Origin: Hoeflea sp. 108
GTDB lineage: Bacteria; Pseudomonadota; Alphaproteobacteria; Rhizobiales; Rhizobiaceae
DNA length: 64,000 nt
Assembly: GCF_000372965.1 (NCBI RefSeq)
Contig: NZ_KB890024.1
Span: 744,001-808,000 of the forward strand
Direction: 5' to 3'
Notes under the pieces: generated by a model
Databases searched by the model: none
The model's input: only the letters and a program-made list of their open reading frames with translations
Told to the model about the DNA's origin: nothing
In this document: in pieces, positions 25,129 through 33,280 of the stretch
Layout of the letters: every line of letters begins with the position of its first letter
Numbering within the stretch: position 1 is the first letter of the stretch
Program-made: the position numbers and the translations under genes

Positions 25129-25912
25129 TCAACGCTTGCCGGGCTTGATAGGGTAGTGGAGCAACAGGCGATAGCCGCCGCACATCATCTTGATGCCGTG
25201 CGCAACCAGACGGCGGGCCTTGTTCTTGCGCGGGTCATTCTCGAAATCCTCCTTGGTGCCGCGAAAGCCGAGCAGGACTTCGGCGACGGTGCGATAGCTC
25301 TCGTCGCGTAGGCGGGCGTCGAGCGCGCGGAGGGAAAGGGTGTGCCATTGCCGGAGCTGGGCGGGAACGGCCCGGAAGTCGGGACCGGGTGCGCGGCCGT
25401 TGAGGGACCGCCAGAAACGGCGCGCAGCGTGTGCGCGAAGCTCCAGAAAGGAATCCATCGGCAGGGTGACGGCATAGAAGGCGGCGGCATCCGGCACCGG
25501 CTCGGGAAGCCAGAATTGATGTGCGACGCCATCCACCTGCCAGATGCCGTGCCAGCCATCGGCAGCGCGGCGCAGATCGAGGCCGGCGAGATGGGCAAGC
25601 GTCAATATCGGTTCGGTGTCGCCGTCCTTATGCTCGACCGGCGAGAGCATCACCGCTTGCGGTTGAAGGCTCGGACTCCAGATTGGTGGCGGCCGGTCAT
25701 GCGGCGCGTCGGGATCGCACGGGAAATCGCAACCCCCAGCGATCTGCGAACGCTTCAAGGTCACGGCCGGACGGTCCTCCGGTTAGTGCGATGGTCTGGA
25801 ACTCCTGACGATAATCGTCATTCCGGCGCAGATATTCCCAAGCGAAACCGGCGGCCGAAATGTGCTTCGCATGCCTGTATGCCACCGGCGAACGCCAGTC
25901 GATGCTAAGCAT
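25129..25912 (-). CDS. fseA: FseA-like excision activator, two frames joined by a +1 frameshift (DUF6499 + DUF2285)
   Basis: Frame one (25912 down to a stop at 25697) encodes a DUF6499 domain, MLSIDWRSPVAYRHAK to ADRWGLRFP. Frame two (to 25129) continues with CDPDAPHDRPPPIWSP and a DUF2285 domain. Skipping one base at TTT-CCC-G joins them into a 260-residue protein, the layout of FseA in Mesorhizobium ICEs, made there by programmed +1 frameshifting. FseA activates rdfS and so excision. The start at 25912 has an AGGTG site. The frameshift could instead be a mutation, but the open second frame and the intact flanking domains favour a programmed shift. Confidence 0.85.
25720..25726 (-). other. 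Putative +1 ribosomal slippery site in fseA
   Basis: On the coding strand the sequence is TTT-CCC-G followed by TGC-GAT. Reading TTT CCC and then skipping G moves the ribosome into the DUF2285 frame (RFP to CDPD). CCC-N is a typical +1 slip codon. The zero frame stops 24 bases later, at 25697. Confidence 0.65.
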
Positions 25913-26079
25913 GGCGTCACCTCCCAAAGCCGGGGCGCGCAAGGCAGCGCCCAGCCCTTAGAGGTTCAAAGATCGCTGGAAATATAGAAGCCGCTCAAAG
26001 CAGATACCTTGAGCGGCCAGCCCGATCATTCTTGGTTATTTTCTGCTTAACACTATTTCGATGATTCTGCGAGACGCCC

Positions 26080-26097
26080 GCCCGCAAAAGTGCGGGC
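26080..26097 (-). terminator. Hairpin after ardA
   Basis: GCCCGCA-AAAG-TGCGGGC forms a perfect 7-bp stem with a 4-base loop, 16 bp past the ardA stop on the minus strand. There is no clear T-run, so efficiency is uncertain. Confidence 0.4.
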
Positions 26098-26112
26098 AAG
26101 ACGCTCCGGCTT

Positions 26113-26643
26113 TCATTGGCTGGAAAACACATGCACCTCGTCATGTGCGGTTTCGACTGTGAAAAACTCGCCGTTCATTTCAGCGTCGCGGGCCATTGCT
26201 TTCCAATCAATGTAGTAGCGTAGCGCCTCGGGGATCGCCATGCCGCTTTCAGCGGTCAAGTCCTCCATGAAGTCGGCAAGGCTGGCGAACTGGCCGTGAT
26301 AGCAGTCCCGCAAGGCGGTTTCGGCTTGGTCCATGTCATCGTCGCACTGATCCAGCAGGCCAGCGCCTAGCGCGCCATGCTCGGCGATGAAAGCGCCCAT
26401 GCGTGCCACGGTGTCGATGCCGGCATATTCGCTGATCGTGACGCCCTCGAAGCCCTCATAATCATGGATGGCATATTCCTCCGCGTGCTCGATGGGGGAC
26501 CGTGCGAGCATGGCCGCAATCTCGTCCCTGATTTCGTCCGCGTCCTGATCCGCCTCGATCCAAGCCCCATGCAGATAGCCGTTATTGTAGGCGGCAAGGC
26601 AGGCGACATAGATGCGGGGATTGCTGTCGGAAAGGTTGGTCAT
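26113..26643 (-). CDS. ardA: ArdA antirestriction protein
   Basis: The 176-residue, strongly acidic protein has ArdA landmarks: IYVACLAAYNNGYLHGAWIE at the N terminus, then EEYAIHDYEGFEGVTISEYA. ArdA is a DNA mimic that blocks type I restriction enzymes in a new host. It fits an ICE that enters as unmodified DNA. The gene stands alone, just inside the right limit of the element, a position that would allow early entry and expression. Confidence 0.93.
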   Translation of the reverse strand: MTNLSDSNPRIYVACLAAYNNGYLHGAWIEADQDADEIRDEIAAMLARSPIEHAEEYAIHDYEGFEGVTISEYAGIDTVARMGAFIAEHGALGAGLLDQCDDDMDQAETALRDCYHGQFASLADFMEDLTAESGMAIPEALRYYIDWKAMARDAEMNGEFFTVETAHDEVHVFSSQ

Positions 26644-26958
26644 GTCTCTGATCCTCGGGTTTGGGGTTCAGAGCAGCGCAGCGCCGCTCCTGAACCCTTG
26701 CCCGGCGGCGAGCCACGGGTAGCAAGGCGCAGGAGAAGTCTTTGGCACCGTGGAATAAATGGAGGGGACCCGCTTGCGGGGAGCGGGCCGTTTATGCCGC
26801 GAAAGGCCGGAGAGTTTTCTTGCGCCGCGCGAGGGCAACGCCCTTAGCAATTTTCTTCGTAACGATCAGATGAGACGCGGCGGCAGCCGCGCCGGCCCGG
26901 AGGCGAACGCGCTACCACATTGCGCTGTAGAGAGCCGGAGAGCCGCCAGTGACAAAGC

Positions 26959-26978
26959 CCCGGCGCTTTAGCGCCGGG
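26959..26978. terminator. GC-rich hairpin near the ICE right end
   Basis: CCCGGCGC-TTTA-GCGCCGGG is a perfect 8-bp stem with a 4-base loop. It could insulate the element from outside transcription. No long T-run follows on either strand. Confidence 0.5.
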
Positions 26979-27004
26979 TCCGCAGAAACACATGGTGAAA
27001 ACGT

Positions 27005-27047
27005 ATCGACCGGAAACCCATTGTAATACCATTGGTTTCCGGTCGAT
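27005..27047. repeat. Perfect 14-bp inverted repeat near the att site
   Basis: ATCGACCGGAAACC (27005-27018) and GGTTTCCGGTCGAT (27034-27047) flank a 15-base spacer. It lies 58 bp from the candidate att core. It could be an arm-type binding site for integrase or excisionase, or a hairpin. Confidence 0.6.
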
Positions 27048-27105
27048 TCTCGGTCCCTGATTTATAGGGCTATGGAGTAAACGTAGTTGTCATCTTCACC
27101 CGGTG

Positions 27106-27121
27106 GGGCGCGCCATTTCTT
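27106..27121 (+). other. attR: Candidate attachment core, copy of the tRNA-Arg 3' end
   Basis: GGGCGCGCCATTTCTT is identical to 29134-29149, which is the last 10 bases of tRNA-Arg plus 6 downstream bases. Conjugative genes lie only to its left. With a plus-strand tRNA target this is the expected position of the distal att copy. The proximal copy and integrase would be left of the window. Confidence 0.6.
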
Positions 27122-27321
27122 TTTCCCAATCCGGAACACAGCTACGCACAGGGCTCGCCATTGGTCCCTGAAGCGCATGCGGCGCCTCCCCCACCACAAT
27201 GCTGTGCTCGGGCGCGGCAGCACGCCTGTGGAACTGGACTACCGCCACGGGCGACTTTCCGCACACCATGAAACTTGGAGTTCCGTCCGGGGACGCGTGA
27301 TATCCATCGCCCGCGCCAAGA

Positions 27322-28338
27322 TTGCGCGAGGGGGCTGGCCTAGCGATATCGGTGCCCATCGTCTTGCCGGCATGCCTGCCGCGGCGTAAACGGCAGCTTT
27401 TTGAAATTGCAGCATTTCCGGTTACGCTATTGCATTCTTTCGCCTCTGACTTTGCTCCGCATGCCTATACTGCTGACCGCCTGGCCCAGATGCAGGGTTT
27501 CCTGAACGGGCTTGCCCTGGCCGCGGGCGATCTGCTCGAGACGCATCTCGCATTCCCCCGGGAGGTCCATTACGTCGCCGACCTGCAGCGCTGGCTGCTC
27601 AGTCAGATGACGGTCGCCATGCATTTCGAGCATGAGCGCGATCCGGCGTTGCCGCCGATTTCCCCCAAGAATCTGATCGGGGCTCTCAAGGAGACGCGGA
27701 TCGCCAGCCGCAACACGGTCCACTCCTTTCTGCAGGAGTTGAAGCGTTACGGTTTTGTCGTGCCGATGCCGAGCCTGGACAACCGCAACAGGCATTCACG
27801 GGCGACCGAGATGAGCGAACAACTGATCCGGCGCTATTTCGACATTCACCTGAGGGCGCTCGACCTGGTCGACAGCGGGCAGCGTTTTGCCTTGTCCTGT
27901 CGGGCGCCGCAGCTTTTGCCCCATGCTCAGCCTCGTTTCGTGCGGTTGTTGCTGGCGCAGGAGGAGTGGCACAGGCCGCCACAAAGCATCGCAAAATTCG
28001 TGCGTTCCGATTCAGGCAGCAGCGTGCTGCATGACCTGATCAAGGCCGTGCCGTCGCTGTCGTCGGACATGATGTCGCCGATCTGGGTCGGAAAGGTGTC
28101 GCCCAACGCGCTGTCGCAGCGCTACCGCCTCTCGAGAACGCACGCCGCGCGGCTGTTCGCGCAGGCGAGGGAGACTGGCCTCCTGGGCTGGAAGAACAAA
28201 AGCAATCGGGGCGATTGCTGGATCTCGCCCGATCTGGTCCGTGCCTACCGCCACTGGCAGGCGCTTAAACTGGCTGCGGTTTCGCAAGCCTTCCGTGAGG
28301 CCTGCGAAACCGCCGATCTTCACCCCCTGGCTGCCTGA
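27322..28338 (+). CDS. Unknown protein with two helix-turn-helix-like regions
   Basis: The longest frame gives 338 residues from a TTG; the true start is unsettled, with the first in-frame ATG at 27490. Two regions look like winged helices: RIASRNTVHSFLQELKRYGF in the middle and LSQRYRLSRTHAARLFAQAR near the C terminus. That suggests a DNA-binding regulator. I do not recognise the family. It lies between the two 16-bp tRNA-derived repeats, so it may belong to a small second element or to the chromosome. Confidence 0.7.
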   Translation: MREGAGLAISVPIVLPACLPRRKRQLFEIAAFPVTLLHSFASDFAPHAYTADRLAQMQGFLNGLALAAGDLLETHLAFPREVHYVADLQRWLLSQMTVAMHFEHERDPALPPISPKNLIGALKETRIASRNTVHSFLQELKRYGFVVPMPSLDNRNRHSRATEMSEQLIRRYFDIHLRALDLVDSGQRFALSCRAPQLLPHAQPRFVRLLLAQEEWHRPPQSIAKFVRSDSGSSVLHDLIKAVPSLSSDMMSPIWVGKVSPNALSQRYRLSRTHAARLFAQARETGLLGWKNKSNRGDCWISPDLVRAYRHWQALKLAAVSQAFREACETADLHPLAA

Positions 28339-28367
28339 CCGGCTGTCGAAGGGGAGGGCCGCCGAGC

Positions 28368-28700
28368 TTACTCGTGGATCGTGTACGAGCCCATCTCGCA
28401 GAGGTCCTGCGTGTCGGTGGTCGTGTCGAGGTCCGAGCCCTCTTCGAATTCGAACTTCATGTCGTATTTGCAGACGTCGCGGCCGTCGGCGATGGTGATC
28501 TCGATGCTGTCGCCCGGGTTGAGCACCTGCTTGCCGAACACGTCGCCTTCCCAGCTTTCCACGCCGACCGGCGAGGTATAGAAGCGCGTCAGAACCGACT
28601 TGGTGCCGTTCTTGAGCGTGAAGACGAGATCTTCGGCCTTGGCAGGCGCCGACGCGAGGACGACCGTCGCCAAGGCAATGGCGAAGCTGAATTGTTTCAT
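28368..28700 (-). CDS. Small exported protein of unknown function
   Basis: The 110-residue product has a signal peptide (FSFAIALATVVLASAPAKA). The mature part is acidic, with two cysteines (RDVCKYD and TQDLCEM) that could form a disulphide, and short beta-like stretches (LVFTLKNGTKSVLTRFYTS). Similar small periplasmic proteins are common in rhizobia and are sometimes misnamed argininosuccinate lyase. No function is known. Confidence 0.8.
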   Translation of the reverse strand: MKQFSFAIALATVVLASAPAKAEDLVFTLKNGTKSVLTRFYTSPVGVESWEGDVFGKQVLNPGDSIEITIADGRDVCKYDMKFEFEEGSDLDTTTDTQDLCEMGSYTIHE

Positions 28701-29066
28701 GATTTCATCCAGTTATGGGTTGTGAGACGTGTTCTCGGCAGCGATGTACACGAGCGTCGAACCCAGTTGAAGCTGGCTGCCGTTCCATGTTTGGCACTAT
28801 CGGAGTTGGCGGGCGCCGGGTGAGGGAACGATGCCCTTGCCGGAGACCGGTGCCTGAGGCCGTCGGGCCCCGGTAGGGAATTTCGGTCAAGTAGCTGCGC
28901 GGTTTCTCGGCAGATGCCCGCGAGCGCGGCGGTTGACGCGAAGGTGCCGGCCACATCCCCAAAAAAGTTTGTCGGCCGCTTGCAATTCGCAAATCCAGCC
29001 GCTAGGTAGCGCCCATCGCTGCGGTCGACCGGCCGGAGCGTGTTGGCCGTCCAAACGGCCTGTTGC
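28701..29066. other. Gap before tRNA-Arg, no gene seen
   Basis: These 366 bp hold only short open frames without conserved content. Just before the tRNA, GGCCGTCCAAACGGCC can form a hairpin (about 29045-29060). Confidence 0.5.
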
Positions 29067-29143
29067 GCGCCCGTAGCTCAGCTGGATAGAGCACCAGACT
29101 ACGAATCTGGGGGTCAGAGGTTCGAATCCTTTCGGGCGCGCCA
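29067..29143 (+). tRNA. tRNA-Arg(ACG): tRNA-Arg (anticodon ACG)
   Basis: A 77-base cloverleaf with acceptor arms GCGCCCG and CGGGCGC, discriminator G and an encoded CCA. The D region is TAGCTCAGCTGGATAGAGCA. The anticodon stem CCAGA/TCTGG holds loop CTACGAA with ACG at 29101-29103. The T arm is AGAGGTTCGAATCCTTT. The ACG wobble A is normally edited to inosine. Its 3' end is duplicated at 27106-27121. Confidence 0.97.
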
Positions 29144-29149
29144 TTTCTT
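29134..29149 (+). repeat. tRNA-Arg 3' end, second copy of the 16-bp candidate att core
   Basis: GGGCGCGCCATTTCTT covers the last 10 bases of the tRNA and 6 bases beyond. It is identical to 27106-27121, 2028 bp upstream, in the same direction. Confidence 0.6.
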
Positions 29150-29346
29150 CTCCCGACGCTTCTTTTCCAGCCAACCTCGCTTTCGGCTGTTGCGTTGCGC
29201 TGCCTCTCCCTTTGCATGTTGTTTGACCAACAATGATGTGCGTTGCACAACATTTGGAGTTGCACGTTAGCTGCCACGAAAATAGGCTCGCTCGTCCCTC
29301 CGCGCGCCCTGCCGGCGCCAGGGCGTCGAAACAGCAGAGGCTTCAA

Positions 29347-30387
29347 ATGACACGATTTCACACCCTCCTCGCGGCTGGCGTTGCCGGCCTCGCGACGACG
29401 CTCGTCGCCGCGCCGGCTCTGGCCCAGGGCAAGACGCTGACCATCTCCTGGTGGGGCTTCAACGGCGACAAGCTCGACGAGTACATCATCAAGCCGTTCA
29501 AGGAGAAGTGCGGCTGCGAGATCGTGTTCGAGACCGGCAACAACGCCGACCGCCTGAACAAGATCAAAATCCGCAACGGCGAGGGCGTCGACGTCGCCTA
29601 CTTCACGGACGCCTATTCGCAGATCGGCATCAAGGAAGGCCTGTTCCAGCCGATCGACAAGTCGAAGGTGCCGAACCTCGACGGCCTCTATGATCTCGCC
29701 AAGGCTCCCCAGGGCGAATTCGGCCCGGCCTACACCATTGGCCGCGTCGGCGTGATCTACGACACTGCCAAGGTGAAGACGCCGGTCACCTCCTGGAACG
29801 ACCTCTGGAAGGAAGACTTCAAGAGCGCGCTGTCGCTGCCGGGTATCACCACCACCGCCGGCCCGATGGCCGTCATGATTGCTGGCATCCATGCCGGCGT
29901 CGACCCGTTTGCCGACACCGACGGCGCGTTCAAGGCGGTCGAGGCGCTGAAGCCCAACGTCGTCAAGAACTACAACACCGGCTCCGAGCTGGTGAATCTG
30001 TTCTCGACTGGCGAAATCTCGGCTGCTGTCGCCCAGGACTTCACGCTCGCCCAGATTCAGGCTGCCGTGCCGACCGCCGCATGGGCCAATCTCTCTGACG
30101 GCGCCATCGCCACGCTGAACACCATCAACATCCCGAAGGGCGCTGCCAACGTTGAACTCGCACACGAGTTCATCAACTTCGTGCTGTCGAAGGAAGTGCA
30201 GCAGAAGACTGCCGAGAACGGCGTTGATGCGCCTGTCGTCAAGGCTGTCGAGCTGACGCCCGAGCAGGCCAAGCTGTGGACCTATGGCGCCGACATGATC
30301 GCGTCGCTGAAGCAGGTCGACTACGAGAAGCTCAACACGGCCAAGACCGAGTGGGTTGATCGCTGGAACGAAGTCTTCGGTATGTAA
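29347..30387 (+). CDS. ABC transporter substrate-binding protein (PotD/PotF type)
   Basis: The 346-residue protein has a signal peptide ending PALAQ. A type II periplasmic binding fold (SBP_bac family) follows, starting TLTISWWGFNGDKLDEYIIK. It resembles spermidine/putrescine-type binding proteins. It starts an importer operon with two permeases and an ATPase, then two hydrolases. The substrate is not shown by sequence; the adjacent amidohydrolase hints at a nitrogen compound. The ATG at 29347 was chosen for the signal peptide; a longer frame from 29233 would hide it. Confidence 0.9.
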   Translation: MTRFHTLLAAGVAGLATTLVAAPALAQGKTLTISWWGFNGDKLDEYIIKPFKEKCGCEIVFETGNNADRLNKIKIRNGEGVDVAYFTDAYSQIGIKEGLFQPIDKSKVPNLDGLYDLAKAPQGEFGPAYTIGRVGVIYDTAKVKTPVTSWNDLWKEDFKSALSLPGITTTAGPMAVMIAGIHAGVDPFADTDGAFKAVEALKPNVVKNYNTGSELVNLFSTGEISAAVAQDFTLAQIQAAVPTAAWANLSDGAIATLNTINIPKGAANVELAHEFINFVLSKEVQQKTAENGVDAPVVKAVELTPEQAKLWTYGADMIASLKQVDYEKLNTAKTEWVDRWNEVFGM

Positions 30388-30396
30388 GACCAAACG

Positions 30397-30424
30397 ACGG
30401 GGAAGGGCGTCTGCCTTTCCCCGT
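30397..30424 (+). terminator. Hairpin after the binding-protein gene
   Basis: ACGGGGAAGG and CCTTTCCCCGT pair (one bulge) 9 bp after the stop, with TTCTTG following. Such hairpins often protect the binding-protein mRNA and partly stop transcription, so that less permease is made. Confidence 0.55.
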
Positions 30425-30584
30425 TCTTGTGCATATCACTGAATATTCTGCCCCTTTTGCCCGCTGCCAGGCCCTTTGCGGCATTCTGCGCCTTTCACTC
30501 TCGCGCAATGAAGGCTAGCAAGCCCCGAAAGTGCTGCTCCCTGTCTGGAGCGCGCCGGGCTAAACTGGAAGAGATCGGAACTTC

Positions 30585-31412
30585 ATGCTGAAACGCTTTG
30601 CCGGATGGTGGCTCGCCGGGCCTGCAACGCTGGCGGTTCTGGTATTCCTGGTGCTGCCGGTGGCCGCCACCATTGCTACGACCTTCGGCGAGGACGGCGG
30701 CATCTTTGCGCCCTACATCGCATTCTTCAACAGCGGCTTCCGCCGCACCGTGCTCTGGCGAACCATCGAGATCTCGCTGGCAACGACCGCCATCTCGCTC
30801 GTCGTCGGTTTTCTCACCGCCTATGTGGTGTCGAAGACTCCTGGCAAGCTGAAGAGCCTTTTGATCATCGCCGCCGTTTTCCCGCTGCTGACCGGCGTCG
30901 TCGTCCGCTCCTTCGCCTGGCTGATCATCCTGGGCAAGAACGGCATCCTCAACAACTTCCTCGTCGGCATCGGCGCGGTCTCCGAGCCGCTTCCGATGCT
31001 CTACACCCAGGGCTCGGTCATCGTCGCCATGGTCTATCTGTTCGTGCCGCTGATGATCCTGACGCTCGTCGGCGTGCTGGAGAACATCCCCGACGACGTC
31101 GTCCAGGCCTCGTCGTCGCTTGGCGCCACGCCGGCAGCGACCTTCCGGCAGGTCATCCTGCCGCTCGCCGTACCCGGTCTCATCGTTGGTGCCGTGCTCG
31201 TCTTCACTGGCTCCTTCACCGCCTACGCCACGCCCCAGCTTCTCGGTGGCGAGCGCCAGATGGTGATGGGCACGCTGATGTACCAGCGTGCCATGGTGTC
31301 GTTCGATTGGGTCGGCGCCTCCACAATCGCAGCAATCATGGTGGTGATCACTGTCACCGTGGTTCTTGCCATGAGCCGCGTTGCGCGGCGTCTCAACCCG
31401 ATGGCGACATGA
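30585..31412 (+). CDS. ABC transporter permease (PotB/PotH type)
   Basis: The protein has 275 residues with six predicted membrane helices and the BPD_transp_1 EAA loop near VVQASSSLGATPAATFRQVILP. It forms the inner-membrane channel with the next gene. A 197-bp gap with a hairpin separates it from the binding-protein gene. Its stop overlaps the next start (ATGA at 31409). Confidence 0.92.
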   Translation: MLKRFAGWWLAGPATLAVLVFLVLPVAATIATTFGEDGGIFAPYIAFFNSGFRRTVLWRTIEISLATTAISLVVGFLTAYVVSKTPGKLKSLLIIAAVFPLLTGVVVRSFAWLIILGKNGILNNFLVGIGAVSEPLPMLYTQGSVIVAMVYLFVPLMILTLVGVLENIPDDVVQASSSLGATPAATFRQVILPLAVPGLIVGAVLVFTGSFTAYATPQLLGGERQMVMGTLMYQRAMVSFDWVGASTIAAIMVVITVTVVLAMSRVARRLNPMAT

Positions 31413-32200
31413 TGACCAGCCGTATCAATCCCCTGCTCATCCTGTTCACCGTCCTGGTCTACATCTTCCTGATGGGGCCGCTGATCATCGTGCTTGGCGC
31501 GTCGGTCAGCGACACCACCTACCTGACCTTCCCGCCGCAGGGCCTGACACTGCGCTGGTTCGAGAACATCTTCGAAATCAGCGCCTTCCGGCGCACCATC
31601 ATCACCAGCCTCGAACTCGCTTTCCTAGCGACCGGGCTGGCGCTGCTGGTCGGCATCCCCGCCGCCTATGCGCTCAACCGCTATCGCATCAAGCTGCCGT
31701 CCTGGCTGTCGACAGTCTTCGTGCTGCCGATCCTGGTGCCAGAGATCGTGCTTGGCTTCTCGCTGCTGAAGTCGGTTGCGGTGGGCATGCAGACGCCGAT
31801 CTTCCTGACGCTGCTCGTCGGCCACATGCTTCTGGTGCTGCCCTATTGCGTGCGTGTCGTCTCGGCGAGCCTCGCCTCTTTCGACTTTTCGATCGAGGAA
31901 GCCGCCGTCAGCCTCGGCAGCCCGCCGGCGAAGACGTTCTTCACCATCGTGCTGCCCAATGTGCGCTCGGGTGTGATCGCCGCCTTCATCCTGGCTTTCA
32001 TCACGTCGATCAACGACGTGTCGACGTCGCTGTTTCTCACCGGTCCCGGCGTTTCGACGCTGCCGATCCAGATCCTCGCCCATGTCGAGCAGTTCTTCGA
32101 CCCGACGATCGCGTCGGTGTCGGTGCTGCTGATGCTGCTGACCGTCGCAGTCATGGCCATCGTCGAGCGTACGCTCGGCCTCACCTTCCTTGCGAAATAG
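31409..32200 (+). CDS. ABC transporter permease (PotC/PotI type)
   Basis: The 263-residue product starts MMTSRINPLLILFTVLVY, has six membrane helices and an EAA loop (EEAAVSLGSPPAKTFFTIVLP). It is the partner of the preceding permease. The double ATG at 31409/31412 overlaps the upstream stop, which indicates coupled translation. A much longer frame starting at 30605 is a shadow of the first permease. Confidence 0.92.
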   Translation: MMTSRINPLLILFTVLVYIFLMGPLIIVLGASVSDTTYLTFPPQGLTLRWFENIFEISAFRRTIITSLELAFLATGLALLVGIPAAYALNRYRIKLPSWLSTVFVLPILVPEIVLGFSLLKSVAVGMQTPIFLTLLVGHMLLVLPYCVRVVSASLASFDFSIEEAAVSLGSPPAKTFFTIVLPNVRSGVIAAFILAFITSINDVSTSLFLTGPGVSTLPIQILAHVEQFFDPTIASVSVLLMLLTVAVMAIVERTLGLTFLAK

Positions 32201-32204
32201 ACCA

Positions 32205-33266
32205 ATGACCCAGGCACTTACTGTCCAGAATCTCACCGCTCACTACGGCGCCACCAAGGTGCTGGAGGACCTGTCGCTGTCGGTCGGCAAAGGCGAGCTC
32301 GTCTCGCTGCTCGGCGCCTCGGGTTGTGGCAAGACGACGACGCTGCGCCTCATTGCCGGCTTCCTCGAACCGACCTCCGGCTCGATCCGCCTCGGCGACA
32401 AGGACCTGACCCGGTTGCCCGCCTACAAGCGCGACATCGGCCTGGTGTTCCAGAACTACGCGCTGTTCCCGCATCTCAGCGTGCTCGACAATGTCGGCTT
32501 CGGCCTGAAGCAACGCGGTGTGGCCCCTGCCGATCGCGAGAAGCGCGCCAAGGCGATGCTAGAACGCGTCGGCCTGTCCCAGCTCGCCGACCGCCTGCCT
32601 GGCGCACTGTCGGGCGGCCAGAAGCAGCGCGTGGCGCTCGCCCGCGCACTCGTCATCGAGCCGCCGCTCCTGATGTTCGATGAGCCGCTGTCCAACCTCG
32701 ACGCCAAGCTGCGCGTCGACATGCGCGTCGAGATCCGCCAACTGCAGCGCGCCAACGGCACCACCTCGGTCTATGTCACCCACGACCAGGAAGAGGCGTT
32801 CTCGATCTCCGACCGCGTCGCCATCATGAATGCCGGCCGCATCATGCAGTTCGATACGCCCGAGACGCTGTACCAGCGCCCGGCCAATGCGTTCGTCGCC
32901 CGCTTCGTCGGCTTCGAGAACCTGGTGCCGATGAAGGTTGCGGCGCGCGACGGAGCGACCGTAACGGCGGTGACCGGCGACGGATCGCAGCTCAAGCTGT
33001 CGCAGGAGCGCTTCGGCGCGATCCCCGATGTGTTCGTGCTTGCCGCACGCGCGGACGGCCTGTCCGTCTCGACCGACGCCAACGCCGAAGGCATCCCGGC
33101 GACGCTCGGTCTGCGCACCTATCTTGGCCGCGCCTACCAGTACCAGGCCGACACTGCTGCCGGCCAACTGATCGCCAACGGCTCGCTGTCGGCGCCGCTG
33201 GAGCCGGGCGCCCAGGCCAAGCTTGTGCCCGTGCCCGACCAGTGCTGCGTGCTGAAGCCGGAGTGA
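32205..33266 (+). CDS. ABC transporter ATP-binding protein (PotA type)
   Basis: The 353-residue ATPase has Walker A GASGCGKT, Q-loop region, signature LSGGQKQR, Walker B LLMFDEP and the H-loop THDQEEA. A C-terminal TOBE-like regulatory domain follows. It drives the importer formed by the two permeases. The ATG at 32205 is 4 bp after the permease stop and starts the conserved domain. Confidence 0.93.
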   Translation: MTQALTVQNLTAHYGATKVLEDLSLSVGKGELVSLLGASGCGKTTTLRLIAGFLEPTSGSIRLGDKDLTRLPAYKRDIGLVFQNYALFPHLSVLDNVGFGLKQRGVAPADREKRAKAMLERVGLSQLADRLPGALSGGQKQRVALARALVIEPPLLMFDEPLSNLDAKLRVDMRVEIRQLQRANGTTSVYVTHDQEEAFSISDRVAIMNAGRIMQFDTPETLYQRPANAFVARFVGFENLVPMKVAARDGATVTAVTGDGSQLKLSQERFGAIPDVFVLAARADGLSVSTDANAEGIPATLGLRTYLGRAYQYQADTAAGQLIANGSLSAPLEPGAQAKLVPVPDQCCVLKPE

Positions 33267-33280
33267 GCCGAGGAGCGACC

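Larger units (their letters stand above)
26644..27105. other. Non-coding right end of the ICE
   Basis: No gene could be supported between ardA and the candidate att site. The stretch contains a GC-rich hairpin (26959-26978) and a second perfect inverted repeat (27005-27047), listed separately. The small open frames here have no conserved content. Confidence 0.6.
1..27121. mobile_element. Integrative and conjugative element, partial (left end outside window)
   Basis: From the left edge to the tRNA-like repeat at 27106-27121, nearly every gene is a conjugation, processing, replication, excision-control or cargo gene. The order is traG, CopG-like, trbBCDEJ(K)LF on one side, and relaxase, lytic transglycosylase, DUF736, traF, DUF2840, repA, rdfS-like, DUF2285, fseA and ardA on the other. 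This gene set matches the ICEs of Mesorhizobium (ICEMlSym type). The integrase, trbG, trbI and the opposite attachment site must lie left of the window or be missing. The right boundary at 27121 is inferred from the direct repeat with the tRNA-Arg 3' end. Confidence 0.85.

Noticed and set aside
26644..27105. Integrase or further gene at the ICE right end
   Set aside because: Short frames only, with no recombinase motif; the integrase is expected at the other end.
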